64,000 nucleotides of DNA from Gnetum montanum (GCA_015680685.1 MNCI01037900.1:554810-618809); one strand, 5' to 3'. Positions 22,836 through 35,570 are shown, counted from the first letter of the stretch. Program-made: numbers and translations. Notes: generated by a model not told the origin, from the letters alone.

Positions 22836-23470
22836 TACTTAGTGGCCTCTGCAAGGGCCCTCATGAGCATCTTGAAGAATGTGCAGTTGATCCAAATTAG
22901 GGACACACCAATGAACAAGGCCATCAATGCACATCTTACAAAGGTATACATTGATTTCCATGAAGTGATTGGCCTTATGATGAAACTATTGTTTATTCTT
23001 GTAGTATAGATCTTGTGGCATCTCCTAAGTGAGAATATAATTGAGAATGCCATCACATCATTTTGGTTTTGTGAGCAATTGTTCATTTATTATATTAGCA
23101 AAGAGGAGTTCATTAGGAAATTGGTCAAAGAGTAGACTATCCTCCTCTTTGTAATCCCATCATAATTGAAAGAGATGGTTAGCAACGACATTCTCAATCC
23201 CCTTTTGATCGACCATTGTGAGATCGAATTCTTTCCAAGATCACTAGCCACTGTATGACATGGGGGCTCACCATTGGCTTGTTCATGAGGAAGTGGATGA
23301 CACTATGATCATTGTGCATAAACACTTTATATCCAAGCACATAGTACTTGAACTTTTCTAGTGCATACACCACTACCATCAGTTCTTTCCCACAATGCTT
23401 CAATTTGCATAGTGGATGTAATATGGATGTTTCTTATCATCCAACTACATAAGCATGGCTTCCAAGACAT
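22836..23470 (-). pseudogene. Element 1 RNase H and integrase zinc-finger region
   Basis: 23194-23403 is open and reads KELMVVVYALEKFKYYVLGY and then HNDHSVIHFLMNKP, the Ty3/gypsy RNase H block (usual forms: KELLAVVYAL, TDHxALxxL). Below it, 22840-23080 corresponds to the HHCC zinc-binding leader of integrase, whose + strand shadow was open by chance. Confidence 0.8.
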
Positions 23471-24440
23471 AGATAGATGCATTTGTCATGATATGGAATG
23501 GTATGGACTAGTTAGGTGCTTATAGAATTGGAGTATCTACAAGGTTCTACTTGATGCTTTGGAATGCATTTTTGCATTCCTTGGTTCAGATGAAGAGCAT
23601 CTTTCCTTGTTAGCTTGACCAATAGTTTTGTGATCTTAGAAAAATTCTATATAAATTTCTAATAGTAGCCAGTGTGTCCAAGGAGTGACCAGACATCTTT
23701 TACAATTTTTGGTTGGTAGGTAATTTCTTTGATGACCCTTATCTTTTTAGGAACTACCTTGATCCCTTCCTACAAAATTCTATGCCCTAATACAATACCT
23801 TCTTGGACCATGAGATGGGTCTTTTGCTAATTGAGCCATAAGTTTCTTTCCATACATCTTTTTAGTACTTGTTTGAGGTGGTCAAAAGGTTATTCAAATG
23901 TAGTGCTATAAGTGGAGAGGTCATCCATAAAGACTTCCACCCAGCTACCAATTTGTTACTAAAGATTCTTAAGACGAGGCATTGGAAAGTGACAAGAGCA
24001 TTGCATAGACCAACAGACATCTTACGATATGAAAAGGTTTTCCAAGGACTCATGAATGTGTTTTGGCCTGGTATTCTAGTGCAATTTGGATTTGGTTATA
24101 ACCATTATAACCATCCAAAAATCTATAATAGTAATGCTTAGATACGATGTCCAACACTTGATTAACAAATGGTAATAGAAAATGATCTTTAAATGTTGCC
24201 AAGTTTAATAGCCTAAAGTTAATACAAATCCATCATTTGCTAGCTCTCTTTGACACTATCACAAGTGGACTAACCCACTTGCTATCCACGATGGGGTAGA
24301 TGAACCTTGCATGAAGGAGTTGCTCAATCTTCTCTTTGATGATTTGCTTCAATTTTGGGTTCAACCATCATTGTGGTTGCCTCATTGGCTTCATGGATGG
24401 ATCAATATAAATGCGGTGTTGGCATATCCATGTATCAATT
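23471..24440 (-). pseudogene. Element 1 reverse transcriptase remnant
   Basis: On the - strand the RT motifs appear in order, with the catalytic FMDDL intact at 23917-23931 inside VEVFMDDLS. MSPWKTFSYRKMSVGLCNALVTFQCL (24053-23976) corresponds to the conserved MPFGLxNAPxTFQ motif with substitutions. The N-terminal part near 24240-24430 matches element 2 around the EWVSPLM motif. Stops and frameshifts interrupt it. Confidence 0.85.
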
Positions 24441-25950
24441 CCAGTGAGTTTAGGATATGATGAAGAAAAGGCTTTTGGCCACCTATTAACCACTTTCAAT
24501 AGTTTTGGTTTCTACTCGAGAGCAAATGTGGTATTAATTATGACTAGCTTGCCATTTTTTTAAAATGCATATTCTAGGCTGGCATGTAGAGTTTTCAACT
24601 CTAGGGGCTCTTGTTTGAAAGCTTAGGGATCTCCAACTCTTCCCAATTGGTATCATCATTTCTATGATTAGAGAGTTGATAATGAGTTTACTCTAGTTCA
24701 TCCATGCTTGTGACATAAGTGCATGTCAAGTTCTTAGAAGGTTCCATGCATATTGTGCTGTTGTCAGAATTAGCAGTTAGCCACTAGGTACCCTCTTGTT
24801 TTGTGGCTACTGTGTATAAAAACCTTTAAATATTTGCTTCATGTGTAGACTACTTACATGTGAAAATAGATGCTCATTTTACAAACCAGAGTTTTTGCAC
24901 ACAATTGCACCATGTATTGCTATATGCGATGCATGGAACTCTTTTCTTCTTGATCTTTCCAAATGCATTTTCTTTAAATATTTCTAAGGAAGGATCTATG
25001 ATGCCCATTCTTGCATCAATAGTGCTTAGCCATGCCATTCTCATAATGATTGGGAAGTTTCCTTTGTAGTTCTCAACCTTGATTCCTAGGAAATCGATAG
25101 GATAAGACCACCCATAAATGGTGGTCAAATATCTTTGATCAGTTCCAATGGAATAGTAATGGACTAGTCTACCAATTCCAATCAGATATTGCTCTTTTTA
25201 AGAGGTGGTACATTCTAGATAGTATACATATCATGAGAAATGAAGTTCACACTAGAATCACAAATCACGAAGAGCTTTACATGGTTCATTTCTAGCAATT
25301 TGTAAATAGATAAGAGGAATTCTAGGATTAGCTAATTTCTTGGAAAGTTTGCTAGCCAAAATCTAATTAGATACGGCATAGGTGAACATAACAGTATGAA
25401 TTTTGGGTGGCATTTGGTTTGAAGGGAACTTGATGGAATGGTTTTCAAAGGATGAGGTAGGAGTAGGGTGACTAGTTGCCTGAGTTTGTGAGGGCTTAAT
25501 AGGACTATTGGATTGGAAGAATAGTCTTTTATGAGCATGAGGTTTTGAACCACTTGGTTGATGAACCAATTATAGATTGATGGCCCTAGTAGCATTACAT
25601 TGCTACAGTTGGGCTGGAAGTTCATCTTGCATGGATGGACTAGGCAGTAGCTATGTTATGGAAGGAGGAATATGTGCAAGAATAGGAGAAAGATAAGGAT
25701 AGAATGTGGTATCCCTCTTGAAATGTGGAGAATGGGCTCAATAGTATTTAGGAGGGTGATAGTGATGTTGGAAATGAGAAACATGATTGGAAGAGTCAAA
25801 TGGAGATAAGGGCTACTAAATGTAATACCCATATGTATCTGGTTATTTGTAAGGGTACTATTACCTTGGCTATGGGATCCCCCGTGACTGTGGTTGGTGC
25901 CACTATTGATACTACCAATATGGTTGTAGTGGAGTTTCACTTGGATAATA
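24441..25950 (-). pseudogene. Element 1 protease region remnant
   Basis: 24874-25128 is open and reads TIYGWSYPIDFLGIKVENYKG and then FPIIMRMAWLSTIDARMGI, the C-terminal half of an Athila-type aspartic protease (flap side and an IMGR-like AWLSTIDA). The active-site segment near 25230-25290 is shifted by one extra base relative to element 2, where DLGSYVNFIS is read. It links the gag region to RT. Confidence 0.75.
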
Positions 25951-27916
25951 TTGTTGTTGTTGATGGAACTGCCTAGGATTTCCTTGAGGATAAGGTAATC
26001 TTCTAGGTATTTATCTTTTTTCTGGTCTTGGATTCAAGTATACATCCTAAACTATTGTAAGTGTAACATGATGGGGCAACATCCCATAGGATGTTCATAT
26101 TGGCAAATGTCACATCCATCATCATCATTTGATTCAATTTCCATAATGTTCTCTACTACAGAAATCTTACCCTTACCCCTTTGATTATCACGTTTAGCTT
26201 CCTTTTACTTCATGTGATCATGATCACTATTTTGTTCTTTGGACTTTTTAGCAATTTTTAGAATAGCTTGAAATTTGCTATTCATAGAGTCCCATAACTG
26301 ATCTACCTTAGCCAAAATTTCAAATGCAAAATTTAAAATTGACAAAGTTTTTTTAGTTTACCACCTCATCAAGCAATGATTCCTCATTATCACAAAATTG
26401 GACCTCCCTCTTGCAAATGAAAGGATATTAGTTGTATTTTTCTACACTTTCATATTTCCTAAACTCTCCTTCTTCTTTTGCTACTTGTTTGATCGACCTT
26501 TGGATCTAATGGGCTCTTAATTTAGATAGTCTTCCCTAGGCATAGATCCCAAGAGTTCTCCTCATTTTAGAGCAAATCCCATCTATGATGTGGCAAATTT
26601 GTTCCTACTGAGAGTAACCATGGCTAGGGTATCTATGTAATAAGGAATAATATCTACCCATGGTAACATCTAAGGACTCATGTATTCCTTGCTTCCAACC
26701 TTGGATCTACCTTCTCAGATTGGACACTTGGAAGTACATTTGATATTTATCATTAAATAGTTCGAGCATCGTACTCCATCTATGGATTGATTTTGACTCC
26801 AAAGACTAGTACTAGCTTTCTACTTATTTAATGAGTGTCATGGGAAATAACTTAAACTTTTGCCAATTGTTTTCAATATTTTGCAAGCAATAGGCATCAT
26901 GAAAAGCCTGAAGATGGTTCTACATATTTGAGTTATATCCCCCTTTGAACTTGGGGATATTATTCATGTCTAGCCTCTTGATTCGGCTATACTTTATGTG
27001 TCTTGTAGAAATTCTCACTACCTCTACAATATTTGGCATGCTTTGGTTAGCAAGTAAAGGCTCATTATAGCCATGACCCTGATGCCTATGATGCCCTTTA
27101 CTACCTCTTCATTGTGATGATGGGCCTCTCTTGATTGCCTACATCTCGAATCTTGACTTGCCCGATGATCTTGAAGATCATCTCGGTCTCATTGGTCACC
27201 TCCATCATGATCTCATCCCTTGTGGTTTTGTTTAAAGCTAGAAGAGAAAGAAGAAGAAGACAAAGGTGAAGATGAAGGAGAACTAGCACCATCATAGTGC
27301 CTACCACCCCATCTTCAATGGTCGTAGCCATGATCCTAATCATGTTGCTTGCCCACATCCTTGCCATGGCTGTTCTTCTTGGATCCCCCTTTGTCATCGG
27401 ATCTATTCTTTTTGGAACTAGGATATGTACTTGTGGACTGCATGTTTTGGTTTTGACCTCCCTCACCAAAGTCAAAGAGAGGAGTTTCTCTATATGAAAA
27501 ACCCCCAAATAAGGATTCTTCACCATCTTTTTGATACATTAGAAATGGGGAATCATTGGACCATTTTCCCTTTGCAGACTCATAGAGTTTCTATAGCTAT
27601 CAATCCCTCAGATGCTGTGCATTAGTGGGATGAAAATCTCTGGTGTTACTATCTTGCACAACATATTTAGCATGAAGTCCTTGGATGCTCAACTACATAA
27701 GATTTTGGTGGAGCATCATAAGAATGGATTGATCAAGTATCAACACATGTTGCCCTTCATGCCTCATTACCATAGTAGTTCATTCTAGTGTAGGAAAAAA
27801 GTGAAATTAGGTACATACTCATTAGGATGAACATATATCACTCTGTATTGTTAGGGCACTAGCCAATTTGCTTCATCAAAGTTGGATGAAGAATCACTCT
27901 TGTGAGAAGAAGACAT
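25951..27916 (-). pseudogene. Element 1 gag remnant
   Basis: The start ATG at 27914-27916 reads MSSSHKSDSSSNFDEANW. It is followed by a Gly/Lys/His-rich segment (27539-27336: SYRETPLFDF, DDKGGSKKNSHGKD). The retrotransposon gag core lies about 26650-26980, and a zinc-knuckle-like DGCDICQYEHPMGCC lies near 26060-26110. The knuckle spacing is CX2CX3HX3C rather than CX2CX4HX4C. Many stops. Confidence 0.75.
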
Positions 27917-28059
27917 CTTGTATTAGAAGACAAGAAATATAGTGTGCTTTCTTATAAATATTGTAGTTATTTTGATGAATAATATGACTTTAAGATTCCT
28001 TCCAATGATGTTAAATAATTTTTGACTAAGTCCTAAATAGCACACAACAAATTAAAGGT

Positions 28060-28077
28060 CCTTAGTAGCAACACCAA
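28060..28077 (-). promoter_or_regulatory. Element 1 primer binding site
   Basis: On the - strand TTGGTGTTGCTACTAAGG follows the LTR end without a gap. Together with the TTGATGCCATTACTAAGG of element 2 it fits a decayed TTGGYGCCGTTGCYRGGG-type site. Athila/Tat elements commonly use that type, usually assigned to tRNA-Asp. The tRNA assignment is from family knowledge. Confidence 0.65.
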
Positions 28078-28668
28078 TGATGAGTAGTGAGTATACCCTA
28101 CGCTCGACCATATGAATTACAAGAATTCATGCATAATTTGGTTGAATTATGTAGACCTTAAGTTCCCATGTACACTAGTTCTAGGATATGAAATCTAACC
28201 ATGACAATTGTTGTCTTCCCAACTACACTTGTAGGGCTTAGTTGTATGGTTAAGTGTAGTTGAGGTACATGATTTTTATTATTTTATATTTTATTTACCT
28301 ACAAGTAATAACAAGTTGAAACTTAATTTATGAACCAATTTAACTAATGTAATTACTAATTAATAACTAACTATCCTAACATAAGCATCTAATCTGACTT
28401 TTTGTACACATCTTGAATGCATACAACACTACTAGGTTACCAAGTGTTAAGCACTACTGGGATTACCAAGTGTTGTATGTTATGCTCAAAGTAGTCATAC
28501 TTATGTGTTTAATATATTTAGCTTAGTTAATTAATCAATAAAGTATATTTTATCTTAAGTAATTGCATAATTAATGAAAATAATACATGCAAAAATAAAT
28601 CATTAATCTATTTCAAGTGCTGCAAGGTTTGATCAAAAGGCTCATCTTTACTGTTATTCACACTAGGA
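28078..28668 (-). repeat. Element 1 5' LTR, truncated
   Basis: It matches the 3' part of the LTR up to CTTTACTGTTATTCACACTAG. At about 28668 homology stops and repeat B begins. The promoter half of this LTR is missing. Confidence 0.85.
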
Positions 28669-29042
28669 TTTTCTTTCTTGGGATTTTCTTTCTTTGGCAT
28701 CTATCCCTTAGAGGCAATCTAACACTACCACTATGGTTAGGCCTAGAACTTGGCCAAAAGGGATGGCCAGTCTACTTCCTATCCTACTTCACCAAGCTCT
28801 TGTGACTTGTCTTACTGGCTTTGCCACTCCATGCCTGGCACGACCTCTAAGCCAAGGTATAAATGCCTTAGGTCAAACCCCTAGAAGTTACCTCAAGAGA
28901 CATGTTCATTATTAAAATGCACCCTTTTGGGTCTCAATTATAATTGCCCTTTTTAGATCTTGTTAAGATAACAATAAAACTTGTTATGAAGAGACACCAT
29001 CTTCATTAGCCTGTAGCATCATTTGGGAATGGGAACGTGACA
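28669..29042 (-). mobile_element. Repeat B copy 2, LTR fragment
   Basis: Homologous to 12230-12606 with the same TGTCA start on the - strand (29042). Its left edge has a 15-bp duplication (GGATTTTCTTTCTT twice, 28666-28695). It abuts the broken LTR of element 1 and probably took part in that truncation. Confidence 0.65.
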
Positions 29043-30147
29043 AATGCAAGTTCTAGGAAAAATATCCCAAATTGAAATAAAAGAAAAAGAGAAAATTTTC
29101 TAAGAGAATAAAACTAACCAATGCACACCTTCCAAAACTATTTTGGAACTAAAATGGTTCTATCCATGACACAACTATGACATGATCTATTGGGATTAGA
29201 GAAGTTGGATGAGCCTACAAAGCATTTAGTTTTTTTTTTGACATCTTGAAATTTTCAACAAATTTGCAATTTCATTAATTTTTCATTCAAGTAGAATCCT
29301 TGAGAGTTGAAGTAAAAATGGTATGATAGTGCAAGGGGAAATATTATTATTAGTATATGTTATGGTTTTTTGACTTAATAAGAGTGTGAATGTTATGTAT
29401 TGTGGTATTTTAATCACATTGCCTATTGGTCTAGTGTAGTTGTCCAAATACTTAGATGGATATTATAATTCACCATGTCAGAAACTTAATATTTGAACCT
29501 ACTTTCAACAACTAAAGAATAAAGCATTGGGATTTGTCTTTGAGAAAAATGTTAGCTCATTTAGACTTTAAGTCTTTTCTTTTCTTTTGAAATTTTTTAT
29601 ATTCACAAAATTTTTGGCCATTGTTACACTATAATTTTCTAGTATAGAACCATGTTTTATATCACTTTAATTCCAAACATTGTTAACTATAGATGCTTAT
29701 TGTTTTTCTTTTCTAATACATTTTGGTATTGGTCAGTTTTGGCATAATATGTACTTGAGTAATCATTCTAACTCTTCCTAGTCACTCAAACATGTTATTA
29801 ATTTTTTTATGGTATGTTTTTTTGACTATCAACACTCTACTCAATTATATTGTACTTATGTCTACAGTGTAGTATTTCTTTGTTTTATTGCATTTCTATG
29901 ATTTCTTCACATGGTTAGCATTGCAGAAATTTGTATAACCTTGTGTGTGTTTTTTTTTACTTTGATGATCTTGCAGATGTATCCATGGAACTTAGCATTA
30001 AAGGTCTTGTATGATTTTGGTATTTTATTATCTTTTATTCCCTTGTTTCTTCTTTTGAATTTTTCTAATAGGTATTATGATTTTCGTGATCAACACTTCT
30101 TCAACTTTCTTTTTGATAATTTGATGTTTTAATTATATTTTAGATTC
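29043..30147. other. Unassigned AT-rich DNA between elements 1 and 2
   Basis: No repeat family in this window matches it. The small ORF at 29911-30132 is hydrophobic and T-rich and looks like chance. Confidence 0.4.
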
Positions 30148-30152
30148 CATAA

Positions 30153-31047
30153 TGATGAAGCATCAAAGTGTCAAGTTGATGAGCCCTAGTTGACGTGACC
30201 TTGTCAACATGGTGTTGCCGCATTGACAAGGCCACATCGACATAGAGTTTGCTGCATTTATGAGGCCCCATCAACACAATGCCACAATAAAGTCTATACA
30301 TATGCACTCATCCATCATGTTTATGGCATGTGTTGTCATAGTTGTAGTAGAGCTCTTGATGTTTTGTCATTTGAAAGTTACAATATTTTTTTGAGTGCTC
30401 ATAGTAGGAGGTAGAAAGTTTATGGATCTTTATTCAAGCACTGATGTACCTAAGCACACTAGTGTGAACGACAATAAAGATGATCCTTTTGATCAAACTT
30501 TGCAACACTTTTGGAATAGATTAATGATTTATTTTTGCATTTACCATTTTCATTAATTACGTGATTAATTAAGATACACAAGAATTTAATTAATTAACTA
30601 AAGCTAAATAGTTTTAAAACATAAGTACGACTGCTTCAAGCATAACATACAACACTTGGTAATCCCAAAAGTGCTTAAAACTTGGTAACCTAGTGGTGTT
30701 ATATGCATTCAGGATGTGTATAGAAAGTGGGATAAGATGCTTATGTTAGGATAGTTAGTTATTAATTAGCAATTAGATTAGTTAAATTAGTTAATAAATT
30801 AAGTTTCAACTTGTTATCAATGGTAGGTATATAAAATATAAAATAATAAAAATCGTGTGCCCCAATTATACTTAACCATACAACTAAGCTTTACAAGTGT
30901 AGTTGGAAAGACAACGATTATCATGATTAGATTTCACTTCCTAGATGTAGCATACTTAGGAACTTAAGGTCTGTAGAATTCAGTCAGATTACACATGAAT
31001 GCTTGTAATTTGTATGGTTGGGCATAGGGTATACTTGTTGCTTATCA
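30153..31047 (+). repeat. Element 2 5' LTR
   Basis: 895 bp, TGATGAAG...TTATCA. AATAAA lies at 30473-30478. The TATA box seen in the other copies has decayed (near 30295). Compared with the 3' LTR it has about 60 extra bases near 30175-30240. Confidence 0.92.
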
Positions 31048-31065
31048 TTGATGCCATTACTAAGG
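31048..31065 (+). promoter_or_regulatory. Element 2 primer binding site
   Basis: TTGATGCCATTACTAAGG starts immediately after the LTR. It is the same site type as in element 1, with G-to-A changes. Confidence 0.65.
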
Positions 31066-31210
31066 ACCTTTAGTTTGTTACATGTGCTATCTAGGACTTA
31101 TTGAAAAATTATTTAACATCATTGGAACAAACTCTAAAGTCATATCATACATCAAAATAACTAGAACAATTATAAGAAAGCACACTACATTTCTTGTCTT
31201 CTAATATAAG

Positions 31211-33110
31211 ATGTCTTCTTCACAAAGGAGTGATTCTTTGCCTGGGTCTGATAGAGTAAATCAGTAGCTACTTTAGTAATACAAAGTAATATATGCTCAT
31301 CTTGGTGAGTGTGTATCAAATTTCACCTTTGTTTTACACAAGGATGAACAATTGTAGTGGAAAGTCATGAAGGGCAACACTGTGTTGCCACTCAATCGGT
31401 GCATTCCTATGATGCTTCACCAAACTCTTATGCAGTTGAGCATCTAAGGGCTTCATGCTGAATATGTTGTGTAGGATAGTGACAGCTAGAGCAACATTAG
31501 TATTCTATGAAGGGGAAGTGATCCAATGATTCCCTATTCCTGATGCACCAAAAAGATGATGGAGAATGCTTTTGTCGGGGGGGAGTGGTTTTCATACAGA
31601 GAGACTCCTCTCTTTGAATTCGATGAAGGAGGTCAAAACAAGAACTTGCAGTTCATGATACATAATCCTAGTTTTGGTAAGAATGGATCCCATGACAAAG
31701 GGGGATCCAAGGAGGAGAGTCATGGAAAGGATGCATGTAAGCAGCATGATCATGATCATGGATGCAACCACCGAAGAGGGGATGACAAGTACTATTATGG
31801 TGCTAGTCTTCCTTCCTATTCATTTTTGTCATCATCTTCTTCCTCTTCTAGCTCTGAATGCAATTGCAAGGGATGTGATCATGATGGAAATGATTGACAA
31901 GACTAAGATGATCATAGTGACCATCAGGCAAGTCAAGATCTAGGGCACATGTATTCAAGAGAGGTCCATCATCATGAACCAAGGGGTAGCAGAGGATATC
32001 ATAGGCACTAGATTGATGGCTATGATAAGCCATTGCTTGCTACCTAAAGCATGCTAAACACCACAGAATTAGTGAGAATTTTGACAAGGCATGTGAAAGA
32101 TAGTAGGATCAAGCGATTGGATATGAACAACATTCCTAAGTTTGAGGGGGGATTTAAATCTAATCCAAAAAATGACCTTCAATATTTTCACGATGCTTGT
32201 GCCATACAAAACATAGAAAAAAACTAGAAAAAGTGTAAGTTATTTTCTAGGACACTCATCAAAGAAGAAAAAAGTTGGTATAGGTCCTTGGAGCTAGAAT
32301 CAATTCATAGATGGAGTACAATGCTTGAACTATTCAATGACAAGTATCAAACGTACTCTTGAGTGTCCAATTTGAGAAGGTAGATCCAAGGTTGGAAGTA
32401 AGAAATACGTGAGTCCTTGGATGCCTCCATGGGTAGATATTATTCCTTACTACACCGATGGCTTGGCCATGGTTACTCTAAACAAGAACAACTTTGCCAA
32501 ATCATAGATGGACTTCACTCTGAAACAAGGAGAACTCTTGGATTCTACACCCAAGGAAGACTGTCAGAGTTAAGAGCCCATTAGATCCAAATTCTAATCA
32601 AGAAGGTAGCAAAAGAAGGAGAGTTGAGAAAATGAAATATTATAGAAGAATATAACTAAGATTCTTCCATTCATGATAGGGAGATATGATTTTGTGATAG
32701 TTAAGAGGAATCACCACTTGATGAAGTGGTGAACCAAAAAACTTTGTTGATTAAAAAATTTACCTTTGAAATTTAGGCTAAGGTAGATTAGTTGTGAGAC
32801 TCTATGGATAGCAAATTTCAAGTTGTTCTGAAAATTGCTAAAGAGTCCAAAGAACAAAGTAATGATTATGACCGTAGAAGGCGAAGGGAGCTGAATGTGC
32901 TAATTAAAGGGAAAAAAGCAAAATTTCCATAGTAGAGGAGTTTGTAGAAACTAAATTAGATGATGATGATGGATGTGACATCTACCAATATGAAAATCCT
33001 AAGGGATGTATCCCCATTGTGTCACAGTTATAGGAGTCTGGGGTGTATGCTCTAAATCCATGACTAGCAAAAAGAAAAACAACTAGAAGATTTCCTTATC
33101 CCCAAGGTAA
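31211..33110 (+). pseudogene. Element 2 gag remnant
   Basis: Gag forms the virus-like particle. The ATG at 31211 reads MSSSQRSDSLPG. At 31556-31897 an open block has SYRETPLFEFDEGGQNKNLQ, a Lys/His-rich stretch (KDACKQHDHDHGCNHRRGDD) and nine serines in a row. The gag core follows at about 32090-32580: IPKFEGGFKSNP, EEKSWYRSLELESIHRWSTM, DASMGRYYSLLHRWLGHGYS and LCQIIDGLHSETRRTLGFYT. These match the usual gypsy gag order (a W-containing segment, a sLxxyY segment, then the GL segment). A knuckle-like GCDIYQYENPKGC at about 32982-33020 has lost its second Cys and its His relative to element 1. Stops throughout. Confidence 0.85.
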
Positions 33111-33499
33111 TCGTAGGTAGTTCCATCAGCAACAATAATATTATCCAAGTGGAACTCCATCAAAATTGTATGAGGAGTATCAATAGTGGAAACAACCATA
33201 GTCATGGGTGCTACCAATTCCAAGGTAGTAGTATCCTTATAAACAACTAGATCCATATGGGTATTATGTTTAGCAACATCTATCTCTACATGACTCTTCC
33301 AATCATGTTTCTCATTTCCAACATCACTACCATCCTTTAGAATACTATAGAACTCATTCTCCACATTTTAGAAGGGATAACACATATCATCCTCATCCTC
33401 CTCCTATTCCTACATTTGTTCCTCCACCTTCAATGCAGCTATCGCCTACTCGATCCATGTAGGGTGAACTTCTAGCCTAGATGCAGTAACGTAATGCTA

Positions 33500-34640
33500 C
33501 CAGGGCTATTAATCTAAAATTGGTTAATTAACTGAGTTTTTTTAAAACCTCATGCTCATAAAAGACCAATTTTTCAATTTAATAGCCCTACTAAGCCCTC
33601 ACAGACTCAAGCAGTTGGCCATCCTACTCCTATCTCATCCTCTACAAATCATTCAAGTGGGAATTCTTCAAATCAAATGCTATTCAAAATATATACTATT
33701 ATTCTCACCCATGTTGTATATTATTAGATTTAGGCTAGCAACCTTTCTTTAAAATTAGTTAATCCTAGGAATCCTCTTATCTATTTACAAATTGTTTAGA
33801 ATGAACCATATAAATCTCTTCTTGATTTAGGTTCCTATGTGAACTTCATTTCTCATGAGATGTATACTATGTGGAACCTGCCACCTCTCAAAAAAATTAA
33901 TATATGATTGGAATTGATAGGCCAATCCATTATTATTGCATTAGAACTAGTCAAAGACATTATAACCACCATTTGTGGGTGGTCTTATCCTATTGATTTC
34001 CTAGTAATCACGGTTGAGAACTGTAAAGGGGGCTTCCAAATCATTATGGAAAGGACATGGCTAAGCATTTTTGATGCAAGAATGGACATTAAAGATCTTT
34101 CCTTGGAGATATCTAAAGAAAAGGTATTTAAAAAGATCAAGAAAAAACAAGTTCCGTGCATCACGTACAGTGATACAGGGTGCAATATCATGCAAAAACT
34201 CTAGCCTGTGAAACAAGCATCTATTTTCTCATGTAGGTAGTGTGCACATGAAGCATATATTTAAAGGTGTCTATACATAGTAGTAAAAAAATAAGAGGGC
34301 ACCTAGTGGCTAACCATTGATTTTGATAGTAGCACAATGTGCATGGAACCTATTGAGAGCCTGACATTATGTCATAGGCATGGATGAAGTAGAGCAAATT
34401 CATCACCAACTCTCTCATAATGGAAATGATGATACCAATTGGGTAGAGTTGGAGATCCTTGAAAATTTCAAATAAGAGCCCCTAGAGTTAAAAACTCTAC
34501 ATGCTAATCTAGAATATGCATTCTTAAAAAATGGTAAGCTAGTCATACTTAATGCCAAACTTGCTCCCAAGCAAAAATAAAAACTATTGAAAGTCATCAA
34601 TAGATGGCCAATAGCCTTTGCTTGATCATATCCTAAACTC
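33500..34640 (+). pseudogene. Element 2 aspartic protease remnant
   Basis: The active site reads LDLGSYVNFIS from 33821 (D codon 33824-33826). This matches the DLGAS(V/I)N form typical of Athila proteases rather than DTG. The open block 33908-34204 continues with VKDIITTICGWSYPIDFLV and ENCKGGFQIIMERTWLSIFDARMDI, the second half of the domain. It lies between gag and RT in the usual order. The frame before 33821 is broken. Confidence 0.82.
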
Positions 34641-35570
34641 ATTAGACTTAATCCATGGATATGCTAGCACTACATTTATATTGATCCATTCATGAAGCCA
34701 AGAAGGCAACCACAATGTCAGTTGAACCCAAAAATGAAGTAAATTCTCAAAGAGGAGATTGAGAAACTCCTTAAGGTAGGGTTCATCTACCTCATTAAGA
34801 ATAGTGAGTGGGTCAGCCCACTCATGATAGTGTCAAAGAGAGGTGAAAAATGATGGATTTGTATCAACTTTAGGTTATTAAACATGGCAACATTCAAAGA
34901 TCATTTTCATTGTCATTCATTGATTAGGTGTTGGACACCATATTTGGGCATTGCTATTACATTTTTCTGGATGGTTATAGTGGCTATAACCAAATCTAAA
35001 TTACATTAGAAGAATAGACCAAAAAAACATTCACAAGTCCCATGGGAACCTTCACATATCACAAGATGCCTTTTGATCTATGCAATGCTCCTACTAGTTT
35101 CCAATGCCTAGTCGTAAGCATCTTTTAGCATAAAATTGATAGAAGAGTGGAAGTATTTATGATTGAATTTTCCACTTATGATGCTACATCCAAGAAAGCC
35201 TTGGACTGCCTTGATCAAGTACTCAAAAGATGTGTGGAAACAAACCTATGGCTCAATTGGAAAAAGAGCCATCTCATGGTCCAAGAAGACATTGTATTAG
35301 GGCACAAAATTTTGTAGGAAGAGATTGAGGTAGACCCCAAAAAGATAAGGATCATCCAAGGAATAACTTGCCAACAAGAAACCATTAAAGATGTTTGGTC
35401 ATTTTTTGGACACACTAGCTACTATTGGCAATTCATAGAGAAATTCTCTAAGATCACTAAACCATTGGTCGAGCTAACAAAGAAATATGCTTCATTCATT
35501 TGGACCAAGGAATGCAAAAATGCATTCTAGAGTCGCAAGTAGAAGCTCATAGAGGCTCAAATTCTATGAG
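34641..35570 (+). pseudogene. Element 2 reverse transcriptase remnant
   Basis: Motifs in order: EEIEKLLKVGFIYLI and SEWVSPLMIVSKRGE (34755-34850); WICINFRLLNMATFKDHF (34855-34910); FLDGYSGYNQI (34970-35003); and SPMGTFTYHKMPFDLCNAPTSFQCL (35036-35110). The catalytic motif, FMDD in elements 1 and 3, reads FMIEF at about 35154-35169 because bases are lost there. This RT is therefore dead at the active site itself as well as by stops. Confidence 0.88.

Larger units (their letters stand above)
17205..28668 (-). mobile_element. Element 1: Athila-like Ty3/gypsy retrotransposon, decayed
   Basis: Read on the - strand, the order is truncated 5' LTR (28668-28078), PBS (28077-28060), gag from an ATG at 27916, protease, RT, RNase H, integrase ending near 21740, a spacer of about 2.1 kb, a shortened ORF3 (19649-18290), a G-rich tract and the 3' LTR (18112-17205). 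The protein order RT-RH-INT places it in Ty3/gypsy. The PBS type, the DLGSSVN-like protease and the extra ORF after integrase point to the Athila branch. The internal region is about 10.0 kb against 11.5 kb in element 2, mostly because ORF3 is deleted. Many stops and frameshifts make it non-autonomous. Confidence 0.9.

Noticed and set aside
29911-30132. Hydrophobic 73-residue ORF resembling a membrane protein
   Set aside because: T-rich sequence always gives Phe/Leu-rich peptides. It has no copies and no context.
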